This document shows, piece by piece, positions 41,502 through 51,264 of a stretch of 64,000 nt of DNA; the first letter of the stretch is position 1; the number at the start of each line of letters is the position of its first letter. The notes under the pieces were generated by a model. The model was not told where the DNA came from, ran no database searches, and was given only the letters and a program-made list of their open reading frames with translations. Origin of the DNA: Deferribacteres bacterium (lineage in GTDB: Bacteria; Chrysiogenota; Deferribacteres; Deferribacterales; Geovibrionaceae); NCBI GenBank assembly GCA_023395255.1, contig JAEWZN010000010.1, positions 1 to 64,000 on the forward strand, written 5' to 3'. The position numbers and the translations under genes were made by a program.

Positions 41502-43337
41502 ATGGCAAAAGCTTTTAACCAGAAACTCAGGAACATTGCGATCATAGCGCACGTTGACCACGGCAAAACAACCCTCGTGGACGCCCTTTTCAAACAGGCA
41601 GGCGTTTTCAGGGAAAATCAGGCGGTGGACGACCGCCTCATGGACAGCATGGATCTTGAACGCGAACGCGGAATCACCATCGCAGCAAAAAACTGCTCCG
41701 TCAGCTATAACGGAGTAAAAATCAACATACTCGATACCCCCGGCCACGCCGATTTCGGCGGCGAGGTGGAAAGGGCGCTTTCCATGGTGGACGGCGTTAT
41801 TCTTCTTGTGGACGCTTCGGAAGGTCCTCTGCCCCAGACTCGTTTTGTTCTCGGCAAGGCGTTTGAAGCCGGGCATAAGGTCATAGTGGTAATAAACAAA
41901 ATTGACCGTCAGGATGCCAGACCCGATGAGGTGCTTAACGAGGTCTACGACCTTTTCATCGATCTCGGCGCGGATGACGAACAGATAGAGTTTCCCCTCT
42001 ACTACGCTATAGGCAGGGAAGGCATATGCCAGACCAAGCTTGAGGAAAGAGGAACTGACATGCGCCCGCTCTTCGAGGCGATCATAAATCACATCAATCC
42101 CCCTACTTACGATGACACGGAGCCTTTCCAGATGCTAGTGAGCGACCTGAGCTACTCAGACTATCTCGGCAGACTGGCGGTGGGCAAGGTTATAAACGGT
42201 TCATCACACACAAACGAAAACCTTGTGTGCATAAACGAGAAAAACGAGCAGATTCCTCTCCGTGTCAGCAAGGTGCAGACATACGAAGGCACAGGCATGA
42301 GAGATGTTGAAAAGGCGGAGCCCGGCGACATTATCATCCTCTCCGGTATAGAGAACATCATGATCGGCGACACAATCTGCACCAAGGAAGCTCCCAAGGC
42401 GCTGAAAAGGATCAAGATAGACGAACCCACTGTTTCAATGAAATTTTCCATCAATACCAGCCCCCTCGTGGGCAAAGAGGGCAAGTTTGTTCAGTCCTCC
42501 AGAATCCGCGAGCGCCTCTTAAAGGAAGCCATGAAAAACGTTGCCATAAGAGTTGAGGAAACCGACTCCCCCGACAGCTTCATAGTTAAGGGCAGGGGCG
42601 AGTTCCAGATGGCGATCATAGTTGAGACTATGCGCCGCGAAGGCTTTGAGCTCTGCATAGGCAGACCTGAGGTTATCACCAAAACAATCGACGGCGAGTT
42701 CTGCGAACCGATTGAACAGCTTTTTATAGACTGTGACGAGGCGTTTATCGGTGTTGTAACCGAAAAGCTCTCCCTGAGAAAAGGGAGGCTGACCAACCTT
42801 GTGAACAACGGAACAGGCAGGGCGAGACTCGAATTCTCCATTCCCAGCCGCGGCCTTATAGGCTACCGTGACGAGTTTCTTTCAGATACGAAAGGCACAG
42901 GTATAATGAACTCACTGTTTGACGGCTACGAGCCCCACAGAGGCGAGATAATCTCCCGCTTCACAGGCTCCATAGTTTCTGACCGCGCAGGGAAGGCAGT
43001 GGCTTACGGGCTGTTTCACCTTGAGCCCAGAGGCGTTCTTTTTGTGCGTCCCGGAGAACCTGTTTATGAGGGGATGATTATAGGCGAATACAACAAGGAC
43101 AATGACCTTAATGCCAACCCCTGCAAAGAGAAAAAACTCACCAACATGCGCGCGTCCGGAAAGGATGACGCGGTCACACTCACCCCCGTTATGCCCATGA
43201 CGCTGGAAAAGGCGATTCATTTCATCGCGGAGGATGAGCTTGTGGAGGTGACTCCTCTCTCTATCCGTCTGAGAAAAAGGATTCTCTCTCAGCAGGAGAG
43301 GCACACAGACAGATCAAGGAAACTTGCTTCAAAATAG
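41502..43337 (+). CDS. typA: Ribosome-associated GTPase TypA/BipA
   Basis: The 611-residue translational GTPase has G1 [15 protein letters not shown]2 ERGITI, G3 [12 protein letters not shown] and G4 NKIDRQDA, followed by EF-G-like domains and the BipA-specific C-terminus ([20 protein letters not shown] earlier, [12 protein letters not shown] later). It assists 50S assembly and stress growth, for instance at low temperature. It is monocistronic with a terminator downstream. Confidence 0.95.
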   Translation: MAKAFNQKLRNIAIIAHVDHGKTTLVDALFKQAGVFRENQAVDDRLMDSMDLERERGITIAAKNCSVSYNGVKINILDTPGHADFGGEVERALSMVDGVILLVDASEGPLPQTRFVLGKAFEAGHKVIVVINKIDRQDARPDEVLNEVYDLFIDLGADDEQIEFPLYYAIGREGICQTKLEERGTDMRPLFEAIINHINPPTYDDTEPFQMLVSDLSYSDYLGRLAVGKVINGSSHTNENLVCINEKNEQIPLRVSKVQTYEGTGMRDVEKAEPGDIIILSGIENIMIGDTICTKEAPKALKRIKIDEPTVSMKFSINTSPLVGKEGKFVQSSRIRERLLKEAMKNVAIRVEETDSPDSFIVKGRGEFQMAIIVETMRREGFELCIGRPEVITKTIDGEFCEPIEQLFIDCDEAFIGVVTEKLSLRKGRLTNLVNNGTGRARLEFSIPSRGLIGYRDEFLSDTKGTGIMNSLFDGYEPHRGEIISRFTGSIVSDRAGKAVAYGLFHLEPRGVLFVRPGEPVYEGMIIGEYNKDNDLNANPCKEKKLTNMRASGKDDAVTLTPVMPMTLEKAIHFIAEDELVEVTPLSIRLRKRILSQQERHTDRSRKLASK

Positions 43338-43353
43338 AAATCATAAGTTCATA

Positions 43354-43389
43354 AACCCGCTGTCTGCTAAGGGCGGCGGGTTCCTTTTT
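43354..43389 (+). terminator. Intrinsic terminator of typA
   Basis: AACCCGC and GCGGGTT form a 7-bp stem around a 15-nt loop, followed by CCTTTTT. Confidence 0.7.
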
Positions 43390-43496
43390 AAATCAAATAA
43401 AACATAAAAGCCCGACTATTGAGATTGCGAAGCCAGCTCTCAAAGGTTATTCTTATATATAGCAACCACGTTTCATTATTATTCAGGGATGTACAT

Positions 43497-45296
43497 ATGA
43501 AGGGTTTTCTGCGTTTCGGCATTCTTATTATCCTCTTTACTGCGGCGTTTGCCGCTCTCTATGTCTCTTACACCGAGGTTCGTAAAAAGAGCCTTGAAAA
43601 ACTGTCTGAAAGGCAGATGCTTCTCGCCAGGCAGGCAGCAACAGGTATTGAGGAATTCTTCGGCAGCTATACAAATATGTTCATGCAGTATGCCCTTGCT
43701 CCTGAGATGGTTAATTTTGACAATGAAGGAAAGCGTCTCATCCGCACCCTTTACACATTCAACAAAAGGCAGTTCAGGGCAGTAACCAGATACGATGAAA
43801 ACGGCGTGATTATTTACACATATCCGGAAAGGCCGGAGTTCATTGGTACGAATATTTCAGATCAGGCGCATGTGAAGAAGATGCTGAAAAGCAGGGAGCC
43901 GCTTCTTAGCGATGTATTTACCGCTCTTCAGGGGTATCAGACGGTTACTCTGAATATTCCGGTTTTTGACGGAGCGGTTTTTAAAGGTGTTCTGGCCGCT
44001 TTGGTTGACTTTGAGTATGTGGCTTCAAAGTATGTGGGCAGCATAAGCATAGGCGAAACAGGCTATGCATGGATGATAGATAGAGAAGCGAACCTTATTT
44101 TCAGCCCTGCCCACGGGAAAAACCTTACCAATGTCAAATTTGAAGCCGCAAAGTATCCTGATTCCCGCGAGCTTGGCAAAATGATGCTCAAAGGTGAAAC
44201 CGGCTTCAGCGAATACACTTACGACATGAAAATCGGAGATGACGTTATCCCCGTCAAAAAGCTTGCGGCATTTATGCCTGTGCATGTTCTGGACAATTTC
44301 TGGTCTCTGGCGGTTTCCATACCGGAGGATGAGGCATATGACGATCTTTCCGGTTTTTATCAGAAAATGCTTTTTATCATGGCGGTGATGTTTGCTGCAT
44401 TTGCGTTTTACATAAATGTGGTTTTCAGGATGATGAAGCTCTCCCTTATGAATACTGAGCTTGCTCAAAGGGTGGCGGAAGAGGTGGAGAAAAGGAAGGA
44501 GCAGGAGAGAATGCTCCTCCAGCAGGCTAAGTTCACCTCAATGGGTGAGATGATAAACGCCATAGCCCACCAGTGGCGTCAGCCGCTCACAGCTATAGGC
44601 TTCGGCATTCAGGAAATGGGAGAAATGTCTAAGGAGAGACACCACACTGACGAATACATAGACGACTATGTGAAATTCCTTATGGGAATAGTAATGCATA
44701 TGTCTGAAACAATTGATGATTTCAGGAACTTCTTCCGCCCGGACAAGGACAGGGTGGAGCTTGACATCAGGCGTACCGTCATGGCTGTTCACAGTATAAT
44801 CAACTCCCAGTTTTCGGCAGCGGGGATAAAAGTGACTATTCTGTGTGAAACACCGGGGCGCAGGTATGAGGTTCATTCCGAGAAGGATATAACAGATGAA
44901 GATACGGAGCTCTATACTGTGGAGGGGTTTGAAGGCGAGGTTAAGCAGGTTTTCCTTAACATTCTCCAGAACGCCCGTGATGCGATAATACCCAGAATGG
45001 AGCTTATAAATATGGGGCAGGGGAGCGTGGCTGTGACCATCACTCCTTTCAGCAAATATATAGATATAGACTTCACCGACAACGGCGGCGGAATCAAGGC
45101 TGAATTTCTGGACAAGGTATTTGATCCTTACTTCACAACAAAAGGGGAATCGGTCGGCCTCGGTATAGGGCTTTTTATGTCAAAAACCATAATCGAGGAG
45201 CATATGAGCGGCTTCCTCATGGTTCGTAATGTTAAGGACGGAGCCAGATTTTCCGTTCGCCTTAACAGGAAATACCCCGATATAACGGAAGTGTGA
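43497..45296 (+). CDS. Membrane sensor histidine kinase with periplasmic Cache domain
   Basis: The 599-residue kinase starts at ATG 43497; the frame extends 26 codons upstream but without a signal, and the hydrophobic anchor begins at this Met. It has a first membrane helix, a periplasmic double-Cache sensor of about 250 residues (ending ISIGETGYAWMIDREANLIF), a second helix near residue 295, and a short coiled coil. The phospho-His is in AHQWRQPLTAIG. The ATPase domain shows NILQNARDAI, DNGGGI and GLGIGLFMSK. No response regulator is adjacent. Cache sensors usually bind small organic ligands. Confidence 0.88.
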   Translation: MKGFLRFGILIILFTAAFAALYVSYTEVRKKSLEKLSERQMLLARQAATGIEEFFGSYTNMFMQYALAPEMVNFDNEGKRLIRTLYTFNKRQFRAVTRYDENGVIIYTYPERPEFIGTNISDQAHVKKMLKSREPLLSDVFTALQGYQTVTLNIPVFDGAVFKGVLAALVDFEYVASKYVGSISIGETGYAWMIDREANLIFSPAHGKNLTNVKFEAAKYPDSRELGKMMLKGETGFSEYTYDMKIGDDVIPVKKLAAFMPVHVLDNFWSLAVSIPEDEAYDDLSGFYQKMLFIMAVMFAAFAFYINVVFRMMKLSLMNTELAQRVAEEVEKRKEQERMLLQQAKFTSMGEMINAIAHQWRQPLTAIGFGIQEMGEMSKERHHTDEYIDDYVKFLMGIVMHMSETIDDFRNFFRPDKDRVELDIRRTVMAVHSIINSQFSAAGIKVTILCETPGRRYEVHSEKDITDEDTELYTVEGFEGEVKQVFLNILQNARDAIIPRMELINMGQGSVAVTITPFSKYIDIDFTDNGGGIKAEFLDKVFDPYFTTKGESVGLGIGLFMSKTIIEEHMSGFLMVRNVKDGARFSVRLNRKYPDITEV

Positions 45297-45525
45297 CGGT
45301 ATTTTTCAGGAAATATGCAGTTTTGTTTTAATTTTAGTAAATATTACGTTGCAAAATCTGTGATAATGTTTATTGTATAATCGACAGGACGGTAGTATAA
45401 GAATTTCCCCCAGATGATTTCCTTATCCTAGAGTAAGCATCCCCCGCAGTGATTTGTATTCAGCAGAACAAGTGTGAGCCGGTCGGCTGCTTCAAGCGTG
45501 CCTGAAAAAATATAGTGAGATAATA

Positions 45526-47319
45526 ATGAACGAAAACGAAACAACAGGCTTCGAGCACTTCGGACTCAGCGCTGAGGTGATGCAGGGCATCATCGAATGC
45601 GGATTCAAATCACCCAGCCCCATCCAGCAGCAGGCCATCCCCCTTCTTCTTGAAGGAAAAGACATGATAGGCCAGGCGCACACGGGAACAGGAAAAACTG
45701 CGGCTTTCGGATTACCGTCAATCAGCCGCCTGAAAAAGACAGGCGAAGTTGAAATGCTTGTCATCACCCCCACAAGGGAACTCGCCATGCAGGTGAGCGA
45801 CGAACTCTACAGATACGGCAAATACGCCGACATCAACACAACAACAGTTTACGGCGGACAGTCATATTCACGCCAGTATGAGCGCCTCAGAAGAGGAACA
45901 CCCATAGTGGTTGCCACTCCCGGCAGGCTTCTTGACATACTTTCATCAGGCAAAGTGAAAAGCTTTGCTCCTTCGATAGTTGTTCTGGATGAAGCGGATG
46001 AAATGCTGGACATGGGCTTTCTTGAGGATATTCAGAAGATTTTCACCTATCTTCCCGAAGACAGGCAGACACTTCTCTTCTCCGCTACAATGCCCGATTC
46101 CATAAGGAAACTGGCTGCTGCCATTCTCAAGGATCCCGCTCACATCAGCGTGATGAACAAAGAGAAAACAGTAAGAGACATCGACCAGAGATACTATGTA
46201 ATAGAAGAGCAGGAAAGGGATGATGCCATCATCCGTCTTATAGACAGCTTCGAGCCTACCCGCTCTATCATCTTCTGCCGCACCAAAAAAGAGGTGGAAC
46301 GCATATGCACCACACTTATAGGCAGGGGATATTCCGCAAAAGGCCTTCACGGAGATATGGAACAGCACCAGAGGGAAGAGGTTATGACCTCATTCCGCGA
46401 CGGACGCATCTATACCCTCGTGGCTACTGACGTTGCGGCCAGAGGGCTTGATGTTAAGGACGTTACTCACGTCTTCAACTACCACATGCCTTTTGACTCC
46501 GAAAGCTACATCCACCGTATAGGCAGAACAGGCAGGGCAGGAAGCAAAGGTATAGCAGTCACTCTTGTTACTCCTCAGGAGCTCAGAGGGCTTAACCGCA
46601 TCCAGCGCAGCATAGGCGATGTCATGACGCAGAAATTCGTTCCCACGCTTCAGGAAGTAAGGGATGAAAACATAGCAAAACTCGTGGACAAAGTTGCTGC
46701 CTGCGAAATAGACAAAAAAGCAGCGGAAGTTCTTGAAATGCTCACTGCTGAACACAGCGAAGTAAACATAGCCCTTAAACTTGTTTCCATGCTCCTTGAT
46801 AAGGAAAGCTTCGCAGGGCCCAACCATATAGGCCTCAGCCAGAAAAGAATCGAAAGGGTTTTCGAGGACGAAAAACGCGAGCGCTCAGACAGGTCAAAAG
46901 GCAGAGGCGGCAACAGACGCTCAGCAGGCGGCCGCGACCGTTTCAGCCGTGACAGAAGCGAAAGAAGCGGCGATTCCAGAGGCAGCGGCTACAGCAAAGA
47001 ACGCTCATCCTCAGACCGTTTCAGCAAAGACAGAAGTGAACGTCCCGCTGGCGACAGATTCAATAAAGACAGAGGCGACCGCCCCGCAGGCGACCGTTTC
47101 AGCAAGGACAGAAGCGAGCGTCCGGCAGGCGACCGTTTCAGCCGTGACAGAAAAGAAGGCGACCGCAGCGGCGACCGTTTCAGAGATAAACCCCGCTCCG
47201 CAGACAGCCAGCCCCGTCAGGGCGGCTGGAACAAATTTGACAGGGAGCCCCGCCCCGAAAGGGAAAAAAGCGGCGGTGATTCCTTCTGGAAAAAGCGCGG
47301 AGATAAAAAAGACTATTAA
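45526..47319 (+). CDS. DEAD-box RNA helicase with a repetitive charged C-terminal tail
   Basis: The 597-residue helicase has the Q motif (FKSPSPIQQQAIPLL), motif I AHTGTGKTAAF, motif II VLDEADEMLD, motif III FSATMP, and motif VI YIHRIGRTGRAGSKG. From about residue 445 the tail is low-complexity, with tandem copies of a DRFSKDRSERPAG-type unit rich in Arg, Ser, Asp and Gly, likely an RNA-binding disordered tail as in CsdA/RhlE types. A TATAAT at 45376 lies in a 229-base leader, which could respond to cold as for other csdA-like genes. Confidence 0.92.
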   Translation: MNENETTGFEHFGLSAEVMQGIIECGFKSPSPIQQQAIPLLLEGKDMIGQAHTGTGKTAAFGLPSISRLKKTGEVEMLVITPTRELAMQVSDELYRYGKYADINTTTVYGGQSYSRQYERLRRGTPIVVATPGRLLDILSSGKVKSFAPSIVVLDEADEMLDMGFLEDIQKIFTYLPEDRQTLLFSATMPDSIRKLAAAILKDPAHISVMNKEKTVRDIDQRYYVIEEQERDDAIIRLIDSFEPTRSIIFCRTKKEVERICTTLIGRGYSAKGLHGDMEQHQREEVMTSFRDGRIYTLVATDVAARGLDVKDVTHVFNYHMPFDSESYIHRIGRTGRAGSKGIAVTLVTPQELRGLNRIQRSIGDVMTQKFVPTLQEVRDENIAKLVDKVAACEIDKKAAEVLEMLTAEHSEVNIALKLVSMLLDKESFAGPNHIGLSQKRIERVFEDEKRERSDRSKGRGGNRRSAGGRDRFSRDRSERSGDSRGSGYSKERSSSDRFSKDRSERPAGDRFNKDRGDRPAGDRFSKDRSERPAGDRFSRDRKEGDRSGDRFRDKPRSADSQPRQGGWNKFDREPRPEREKSGGDSFWKKRGDKKDY

Positions 47320-47327
47320 ACTCATAA

Positions 47328-47350
47328 CCTCCCTTCGGGGAGGTTTTTTT
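47328..47350 (+). terminator. Intrinsic terminator of the helicase gene
   Basis: CCTCCC-TTCG-GGGAGG forms a 6-bp stem with a stable tetraloop, followed by seven T. Confidence 0.9.
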
Positions 47351-47402
47351 GTGCCTGATTCTGCTCTCTCATGTTAAGCTTGTATAAAAAGCGGAGGCGG
47401 AT

Positions 47403-48620
47403 ATGGGCAGACACGGCGGATTCTCGGAGGAAAGGGCGGATGCCTTGTTCTCACTTTTTTCAGGCTTTATTGAGGGAACAGACGGCAAAGAGCTTTTTGA
47501 TGCATATAAGCCCAAGCTGGACGGCATTACCCCTCTGGAGGTTCTTGTCATGGGGGAGCGTCTTCTCAAAGAAGGCTACTCCGTTGAGAGCATAAAGAAG
47601 CAGGTCGAGAAGGTTTTCAACATCATAATCCCCGCCCTCAAAGAATATGAATGGGACGAGCCCGGTGAAGAGAGCGCCGTCCACTGGCTTATGGAGGAGA
47701 ACCGCGCTCTGGCTTCCCATATGGACGGAATGAAAGGGAAAATAAGAGAACTCAGCAGTCTGGAACTTTCGTCAGTGGCCTATTCATCGGTTTATTCATC
47801 CCTTAAGAAAGACTTTCGCAAGTTAAGCGAATTTGAGCCGCATTACCTCAAAACGGAAAATGTTCTGTTTCCTTTTCTGGAGAAACACCAATATTTTGAG
47901 CAGCCGCTTAAGGTTATATGGTCGCTGGATGACGACATCCGCGCGGTGATAAAAGAGATAAACACCGCGCTGGACTCCGCAGACAGCCTTGGCATGAACG
48001 AGCATATAATCATAGGCAGACTTTTTATGCTGATGATGCGCATGACATATAAGGAGAATCTGGTAATTTTGCCTGCCGCTGCGGAATGTCTGAACGATAC
48101 TGATAATTCGCGCATGCTGAGGATGTTCTCTGAGATAGGCTTTGCCTTTGTGCAGCCGCCTGAGAGTTCTGCTGCCCCGCAGGAGGATGCTGAGTACTGC
48201 GGCGGGCTTATAAAAATGGGCGGAACCGGGGTTCTCACAGTGCATCAGCTTGTCAGCATGATGAACAGCCTGCCTGTGGATATAACCTTTGTGGATGAAA
48301 ATGATGAGGTGAAATACTTTTCCGCCCCTAAGGAGCGCTTCTTTACCCGAAGTCCCGCAATCATCGGCCGCAAGGTGCAGAACTGCCACCCGCCTGACAG
48401 CATAGATACCGTGAACCGTATAGTGGAATCTTTCAGGAACGGGAGTGAATCCGAGGCAAAATTCTGGATAAATCTCAGGGGAAAGATGCTTCTTATATGC
48501 TATTACGCAGTGCGCGATGCTGACGGAAAGTATCTGGGAACTGCCGAGGTAACACAGGATATAACGGAGATACAGGAGCTCAAAGGTGAGAGGCGTTTGC
48601 TTGAATGGGACAAAAGTTAG
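47403..48620 (+). CDS. DUF438/hemerythrin/PAS domain protein
   Basis: The 405-residue soluble protein has a DUF438 domain at residues 1-75. A hemerythrin-like four-helix bundle follows at about 85-235, with candidate metal ligands in VHWLMEEN, HYLKTENVLFPFLEKH and NEHIIIGRL. A C-terminal PAS domain (SLPVDITFVDENDEVKYFS, then GRKVQNCHPP) ends at about 395. This architecture is known in anaerobes and is thought to sense O2, NO or redox state through the di-iron site; a catalytic output is not evident. CGGAGGCGG precedes the ATG. Confidence 0.85.
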   Translation: MGRHGGFSEERADALFSLFSGFIEGTDGKELFDAYKPKLDGITPLEVLVMGERLLKEGYSVESIKKQVEKVFNIIIPALKEYEWDEPGEESAVHWLMEENRALASHMDGMKGKIRELSSLELSSVAYSSVYSSLKKDFRKLSEFEPHYLKTENVLFPFLEKHQYFEQPLKVIWSLDDDIRAVIKEINTALDSADSLGMNEHIIIGRLFMLMMRMTYKENLVILPAAAECLNDTDNSRMLRMFSEIGFAFVQPPESSAAPQEDAEYCGGLIKMGGTGVLTVHQLVSMMNSLPVDITFVDENDEVKYFSAPKERFFTRSPAIIGRKVQNCHPPDSIDTVNRIVESFRNGSESEAKFWINLRGKMLLICYYAVRDADGKYLGTAEVTQDITEIQELKGERRLLEWDKS

Positions 48621-48759
48621 CGCGTAACAATTCAGTACAGGAAAATATGTAAAAATGATTTGACAGCAATTTATGAAAAAGACCTTGAAAATCTGCCTCT
48701 GATATTGCAAATTAAATTCTTTGTCTGATCCGATAATGCGGTTAACCAGAGGTAAGTTG

Positions 48760-49131
48760 ATGCAGTTTAAGTTTTTACATAACAATCTTAATGTTTTTGA
48801 TCTCGGTAAAAGCCTTGAGTTTTACAAGAAAGCCCTCAGCCTGACTGAGGTTCGCAGATACAATCAGGAGGACGGGGATTTCATACTCGTTTATCTCGGT
48901 GACGGTGTGACTCCGCATCAGCTTGAGCTCACATGGCTGAGGGACAGGGAAGAGCCCTACGACCTCGGAGAAAACGAGATACACATCGCCTTCGGCGTGG
49001 ATGATTTTGAGGCCGCTCACAAACTGCACTCCGAGATGGGCTGCATCTGCTTTGAAAATAAATCTATGGGCATCTACTTCATAGAAGATCCGGACGGCTA
49101 CTGGGTGGAGATTATTCCTAATAATAAGTAG
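48760..49131 (+). CDS. gloA: Lactoylglutathione lyase-like protein (glyoxalase I)
   Basis: The 123-residue VOC protein starts at ATG 48760 behind AGAGGT; an upstream TTG start is rejected. All four glyoxalase I metal ligands can be placed: His in LHNNLNVFD, Glu in HQLELTW, His in EIHIAFGVDD, and Glu in GYWVEIIP. It would convert hemithioacetals of methylglyoxal. The thiol used by this organism is unknown. Confidence 0.82.
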   Translation: MQFKFLHNNLNVFDLGKSLEFYKKALSLTEVRRYNQEDGDFILVYLGDGVTPHQLELTWLRDREEPYDLGENEIHIAFGVDDFEAAHKLHSEMGCICFENKSMGIYFIEDPDGYWVEIIPNNK

Positions 49132-49135
49132 CTGT

Positions 49136-49291
49136 CAGTTCCATGGATGGAACTGCGCCGTGCGGAGCGAAGCCGTGTTTACCACGGCGCGAGCGTGTGC
49201 GTAAAAAACACAGGATGTAGTTTTTGGAGCGTCAAGTGAGAGATTGCTTCACTCCTGCGGAGTTCGCAATGACGCAAACAGTTCCATGGAT
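49136..49291. repeat. Segment flanked by 13-bp direct repeats CAGTTCCATGGAT
   Basis: CAGTTCCATGGAT occurs at 49136-49148 and again at 49279-49291. The first copy is part of a hairpin with ATGGAACTG. Between them are several GC-rich inverted segments and a GAGATTGCTTC...GCAATGACG repeat at about 49237-49274. It looks like a small non-coding mobile or recombination unit. Confidence 0.5.
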
Positions 49292-49503
49292 AGTAAATTT
49301 TTGCTGTAAGATCAGAGGAAGGCACAGCCTGACGCGGCAGTCCCCCTGCCCTCCATTGTGAAAGGAGGGCATTTTACGTTTATCTGCAATAACTTCCCCC
49401 TTTTTTAAAGGGGGATACGAGGGGGATTTTCAGGTACAGGCAGTCTTATCCCTTCATGCCGACAGTCTGACCGCTTCTGCGGATGGCAAACTTTGCTTTA
49501 AAG
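49292..49503. other. Intergenic repeat cluster before ribB
   Basis: The stretch contains a strong hairpin GCCCTCC...GGAGGGC (49348-49370) followed by ATTTTA, and no gene that I can support. It lies downstream of both gloA and the minus-strand ribB, so the hairpin may serve as terminator for gloA. Confidence 0.45.
49394..49430. repeat. CCCCCTTTTTTAAAGGGGG-type dispersed repeat
   Basis: TTCCCCCTTTTTTAAAGGGG, then GATACGAGGGGGATTTT, is a C-run/G-run repeat type seen between genes in many bacterial genomes. The first half can fold on itself. Confidence 0.5.
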
Positions 49504-50154
49504 TCAAACCAGTGCCTTGTCTCTGTTTTTTATATAGCTGACCAAATCTTCAATAGTCACAACCGGATACCCATGAGCCTTTCCGAATGCGAGAACCTCC
49601 GGCGTTCTGGCCATTGTTCCGTCGGGGTTGGTGAGTTCGCAGAGAACTCCGTAAGGTCTGAGCCCGGCAAGGCGCATGAAGTCTACCGTTGCCTCCGTAT
49701 GCCCCTTTCTCTCCAGAACACCGCCTTTTCTTGCTCTCAGGGGGAACACATGCCCCGGTTTGTTGAGGTCGGACGGTTTTGCACCGTCTTTTATTGCTGC
49801 TCTGATTGTGGTTACTCTGTCAGCGGCGGAAACTCCGGTGGTTACGCCTTCGGCCGCCTCGATAGTCACGGTGAAGCCTGTTCCGTAGCTGCTGGTATTG
49901 TTCTGAACCATCATGGGTAGCTCAAGCTCGGCTGTCTTTTCTTCCGTGAGGCACAGGCAGACTATCCCGCTGCACTCCCTGATGAGAACAGCCATCTGCT
50001 CAGGGGTGATTGTTTCTGCGGGGAATATAAGATCCCCCTCATTTTCTCTGTCCTCATCGTCAAGAACAAGGATTCCGCCACCGTTTTTCAGCGACATGAG
50101 GGCGTCTTCGACTCTTTCGAATGATGTTTTGGGTAAAATGCATTTCTGATTCAC
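49504..50154 (-). CDS. ribB: 3,4-dihydroxy-2-butanone 4-phosphate synthase
   Basis: The 216-residue single-domain enzyme makes the four-carbon precursor of riboflavin from ribulose 5-phosphate. Motifs are [17 protein letters not shown] (metal and substrate loop) near residue 35, and [19 protein letters not shown]. It starts with GTG 50154 behind AGAGG. It lacks the C-terminal GTP cyclohydrolase II domain of RibBA. An FMN riboswitch in its leader gives feedback control; other rib genes are not in the window. Confidence 0.93.
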   Translation of the reverse strand: MNQKCILPKTSFERVEDALMSLKNGGGILVLDDEDRENEGDLIFPAETITPEQMAVLIRECSGIVCLCLTEEKTAELELPMMVQNNTSSYGTGFTVTIEAAEGVTTGVSAADRVTTIRAAIKDGAKPSDLNKPGHVFPLRARKGGVLERKGHTEATVDFMRLAGLRPYGVLCELTNPDGTMARTPEVLAFGKAHGYPVVTIEDLVSYIKNRDKALV

Positions 50155-50231
50155 GTATAAACCTCTTCATTTTCGTAAATCAGGGCAAGATTCAAGGGGA
50201 AAACTAAGGCATGGTTGTTCGGCATGCGTTT

Positions 50232-50366
50232 AATCCTCTTTCGTCCGGACTGTACCGTCGGCTTCGGATTCTCACCGAATCTGCTGACCTTTGCACCTGT
50301 GCAAAGCGCTCGCGGGCTTGCCCGTTGGGCTTACCGCCGGTGGGGAGTTTCACCCCGCCCTGAGAA
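50232..50366 (-). ncRNA. FMN riboswitch (RFN element) upstream of ribB
   Basis: On the minus strand the conserved blocks run from TCAGGGCGGGGTGAAACTCC through CACCGGCGGTAAGCCC, an AGCCCGCGAGCGC arm, GGTCAGCAGATTCGGTG and GAATCCGAAGCCGACGG to AGTCCGGACGAAAGAGG. This is a complete aptamer. The expression platform lies in the 80 bases before the GTG start. Confidence 0.95.
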
Positions 50367-50375
50367 TATGCTGTT

Positions 50376-50403
50376 ATTATAGTCTTTTAGATTTCCGTGT
50401 CAA
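50376..50403 (-). promoter_or_regulatory. Promoter of the FMN riboswitch-ribB transcript
   Basis: On the minus strand TTGACA (50398-50403), a 16-bp spacer and TATAAT (50376-50381) match the consensus exactly and sit just upstream of the aptamer. Confidence 0.75.
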
Positions 50404-50674
50404 TGGCTGTAATTTTCCTGTTACCGATTGTTACACACGTATAGTAAATAAAAATTGACAGGCTATGCAAACCCGTATTCAGCGGTGTTCTGCGACTATT
50501 TTTATTCCTTGTCATGAAAAGTTGACAAACGCCTAAGTGCTTAAATACAAGTGATTTCAGCCCTTTTGATATATTCTGTCAACTAATATTGACATCCGGT
50601 TGGCACGTTAAAATTAGCAAATGACTTGTACTAAAGCATTTTATTTCTGGCATCAATGTTGCTTAATAGTATGC
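50404..50674. other. Intergenic region before the chemotaxis cluster
   Basis: No gene is supported. TGTCAA-N6-TTGACA (50577-50594) is a perfect inverted repeat whose right arm is a good -35 hexamer, and a second TTGACA lies at 50522. A clear -10 partner is not obvious for either. Promoters of the cluster should lie here. Confidence 0.4.
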
Positions 50675-51076
50675 ATGGAAAATACTGAGAACCTCGAAAT
50701 ACTTTTTGCCGAAGACGAAGAAGAACTCAGAAGAGGGGTGAGCCTCTACTTCAGGAAGTTCGGGTATAAAGTTACGGAAGCTGCCAACGGATTGGCATGT
50801 ATAGAAAAAATAAAGGAAAAGGAAAGCACCGGAAAAGGCTTTGACCTCATCCTCTTAGACATGATGATGCCGGAAATGACAGGACTTGAGGTTCTTGATT
50901 TTCTGCACAGAACAGGTCTCAGAATCCCCGTGTTACTCATAACAGGTTATCTGGATGTGAGACCGGAGGACGAGCATTCAAGAGAGATGATAATAGGCAT
51001 GCTTCATAAACCATTTAGTCCATCTGAACTCATTGAGAGCACACACACAATTTTGCAAAGGAGCAGAATATCATGA
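50675..51076 (+). CDS. Single-domain response regulator (CheY-like receiver)
   Basis: The 133-residue receiver starts at ATG 50675; earlier frame starts lack hydrophilic receiver sequence. Acidic pocket AEDEEEL, phospho-acceptor Asp62 in LILLDMMMPEMTG, and Lys in MLHKPFSP are present. An insertion of charged residues before the Asp strand (KEKESTGKG) distinguishes it from the CheY at 52843. It has no output domain and heads the chemotaxis operon. Its stop overlaps the next start (ATGA). Confidence 0.88.
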   Translation: MENTENLEILFAEDEEELRRGVSLYFRKFGYKVTEAANGLACIEKIKEKESTGKGFDLILLDMMMPEMTGLEVLDFLHRTGLRIPVLLITGYLDVRPEDEHSREMIIGMLHKPFSPSELIESTHTILQRSRIS

Positions 51077-51264
51077 GCTCAGTTATTTTCAGAATCGGCG
51101 TTTCCACCACGGCAGTTTCAGGAATTTTTATGGCATTGTTCGAATACTTAAATATCAGCACTGTTTCCGCTGTGCAGATGGGGCTTTTCCTCCTCATGTC
51201 TTTTTTGGGCATGACTGCGGCGGCAATAAAGGCAACAAGGATATATCATGCAGGAACTGACTGA
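51073..51264 (+). CDS. Small two-helix membrane protein in the chemotaxis operon
   Basis: The 63-residue protein starts at ATG 51073 behind AAAGGAG, overlapping the receiver stop. Two hydrophobic segments (about residues 5-27 and 32-54) are joined by a short loop. It overlaps the MCP-like gene by 17 bases. No family is recognised; tight overlaps on both sides argue it is real. It may help anchor or assemble the following membrane-associated MCP-like protein. Confidence 0.65.
   Translation: MSSVIFRIGVSTTAVSGIFMALFEYLNISTVSAVQMGLFLLMSFLGMTAAAIKATRIYHAGTD

Noticed and set aside
47823..48785. 320-codon minus-strand frame opposite the DUF438 protein
   Set aside because: Antisense shadow of a gene with clear domains; composition is atypical for protein.
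50589..50615. TTGGCACG resembling a sigma-54 -24 element before the chemotaxis cluster
   Set aside because: No GC dinucleotide at the required distance for the -12 element; the nearest is 13 rather than 10 bases away.
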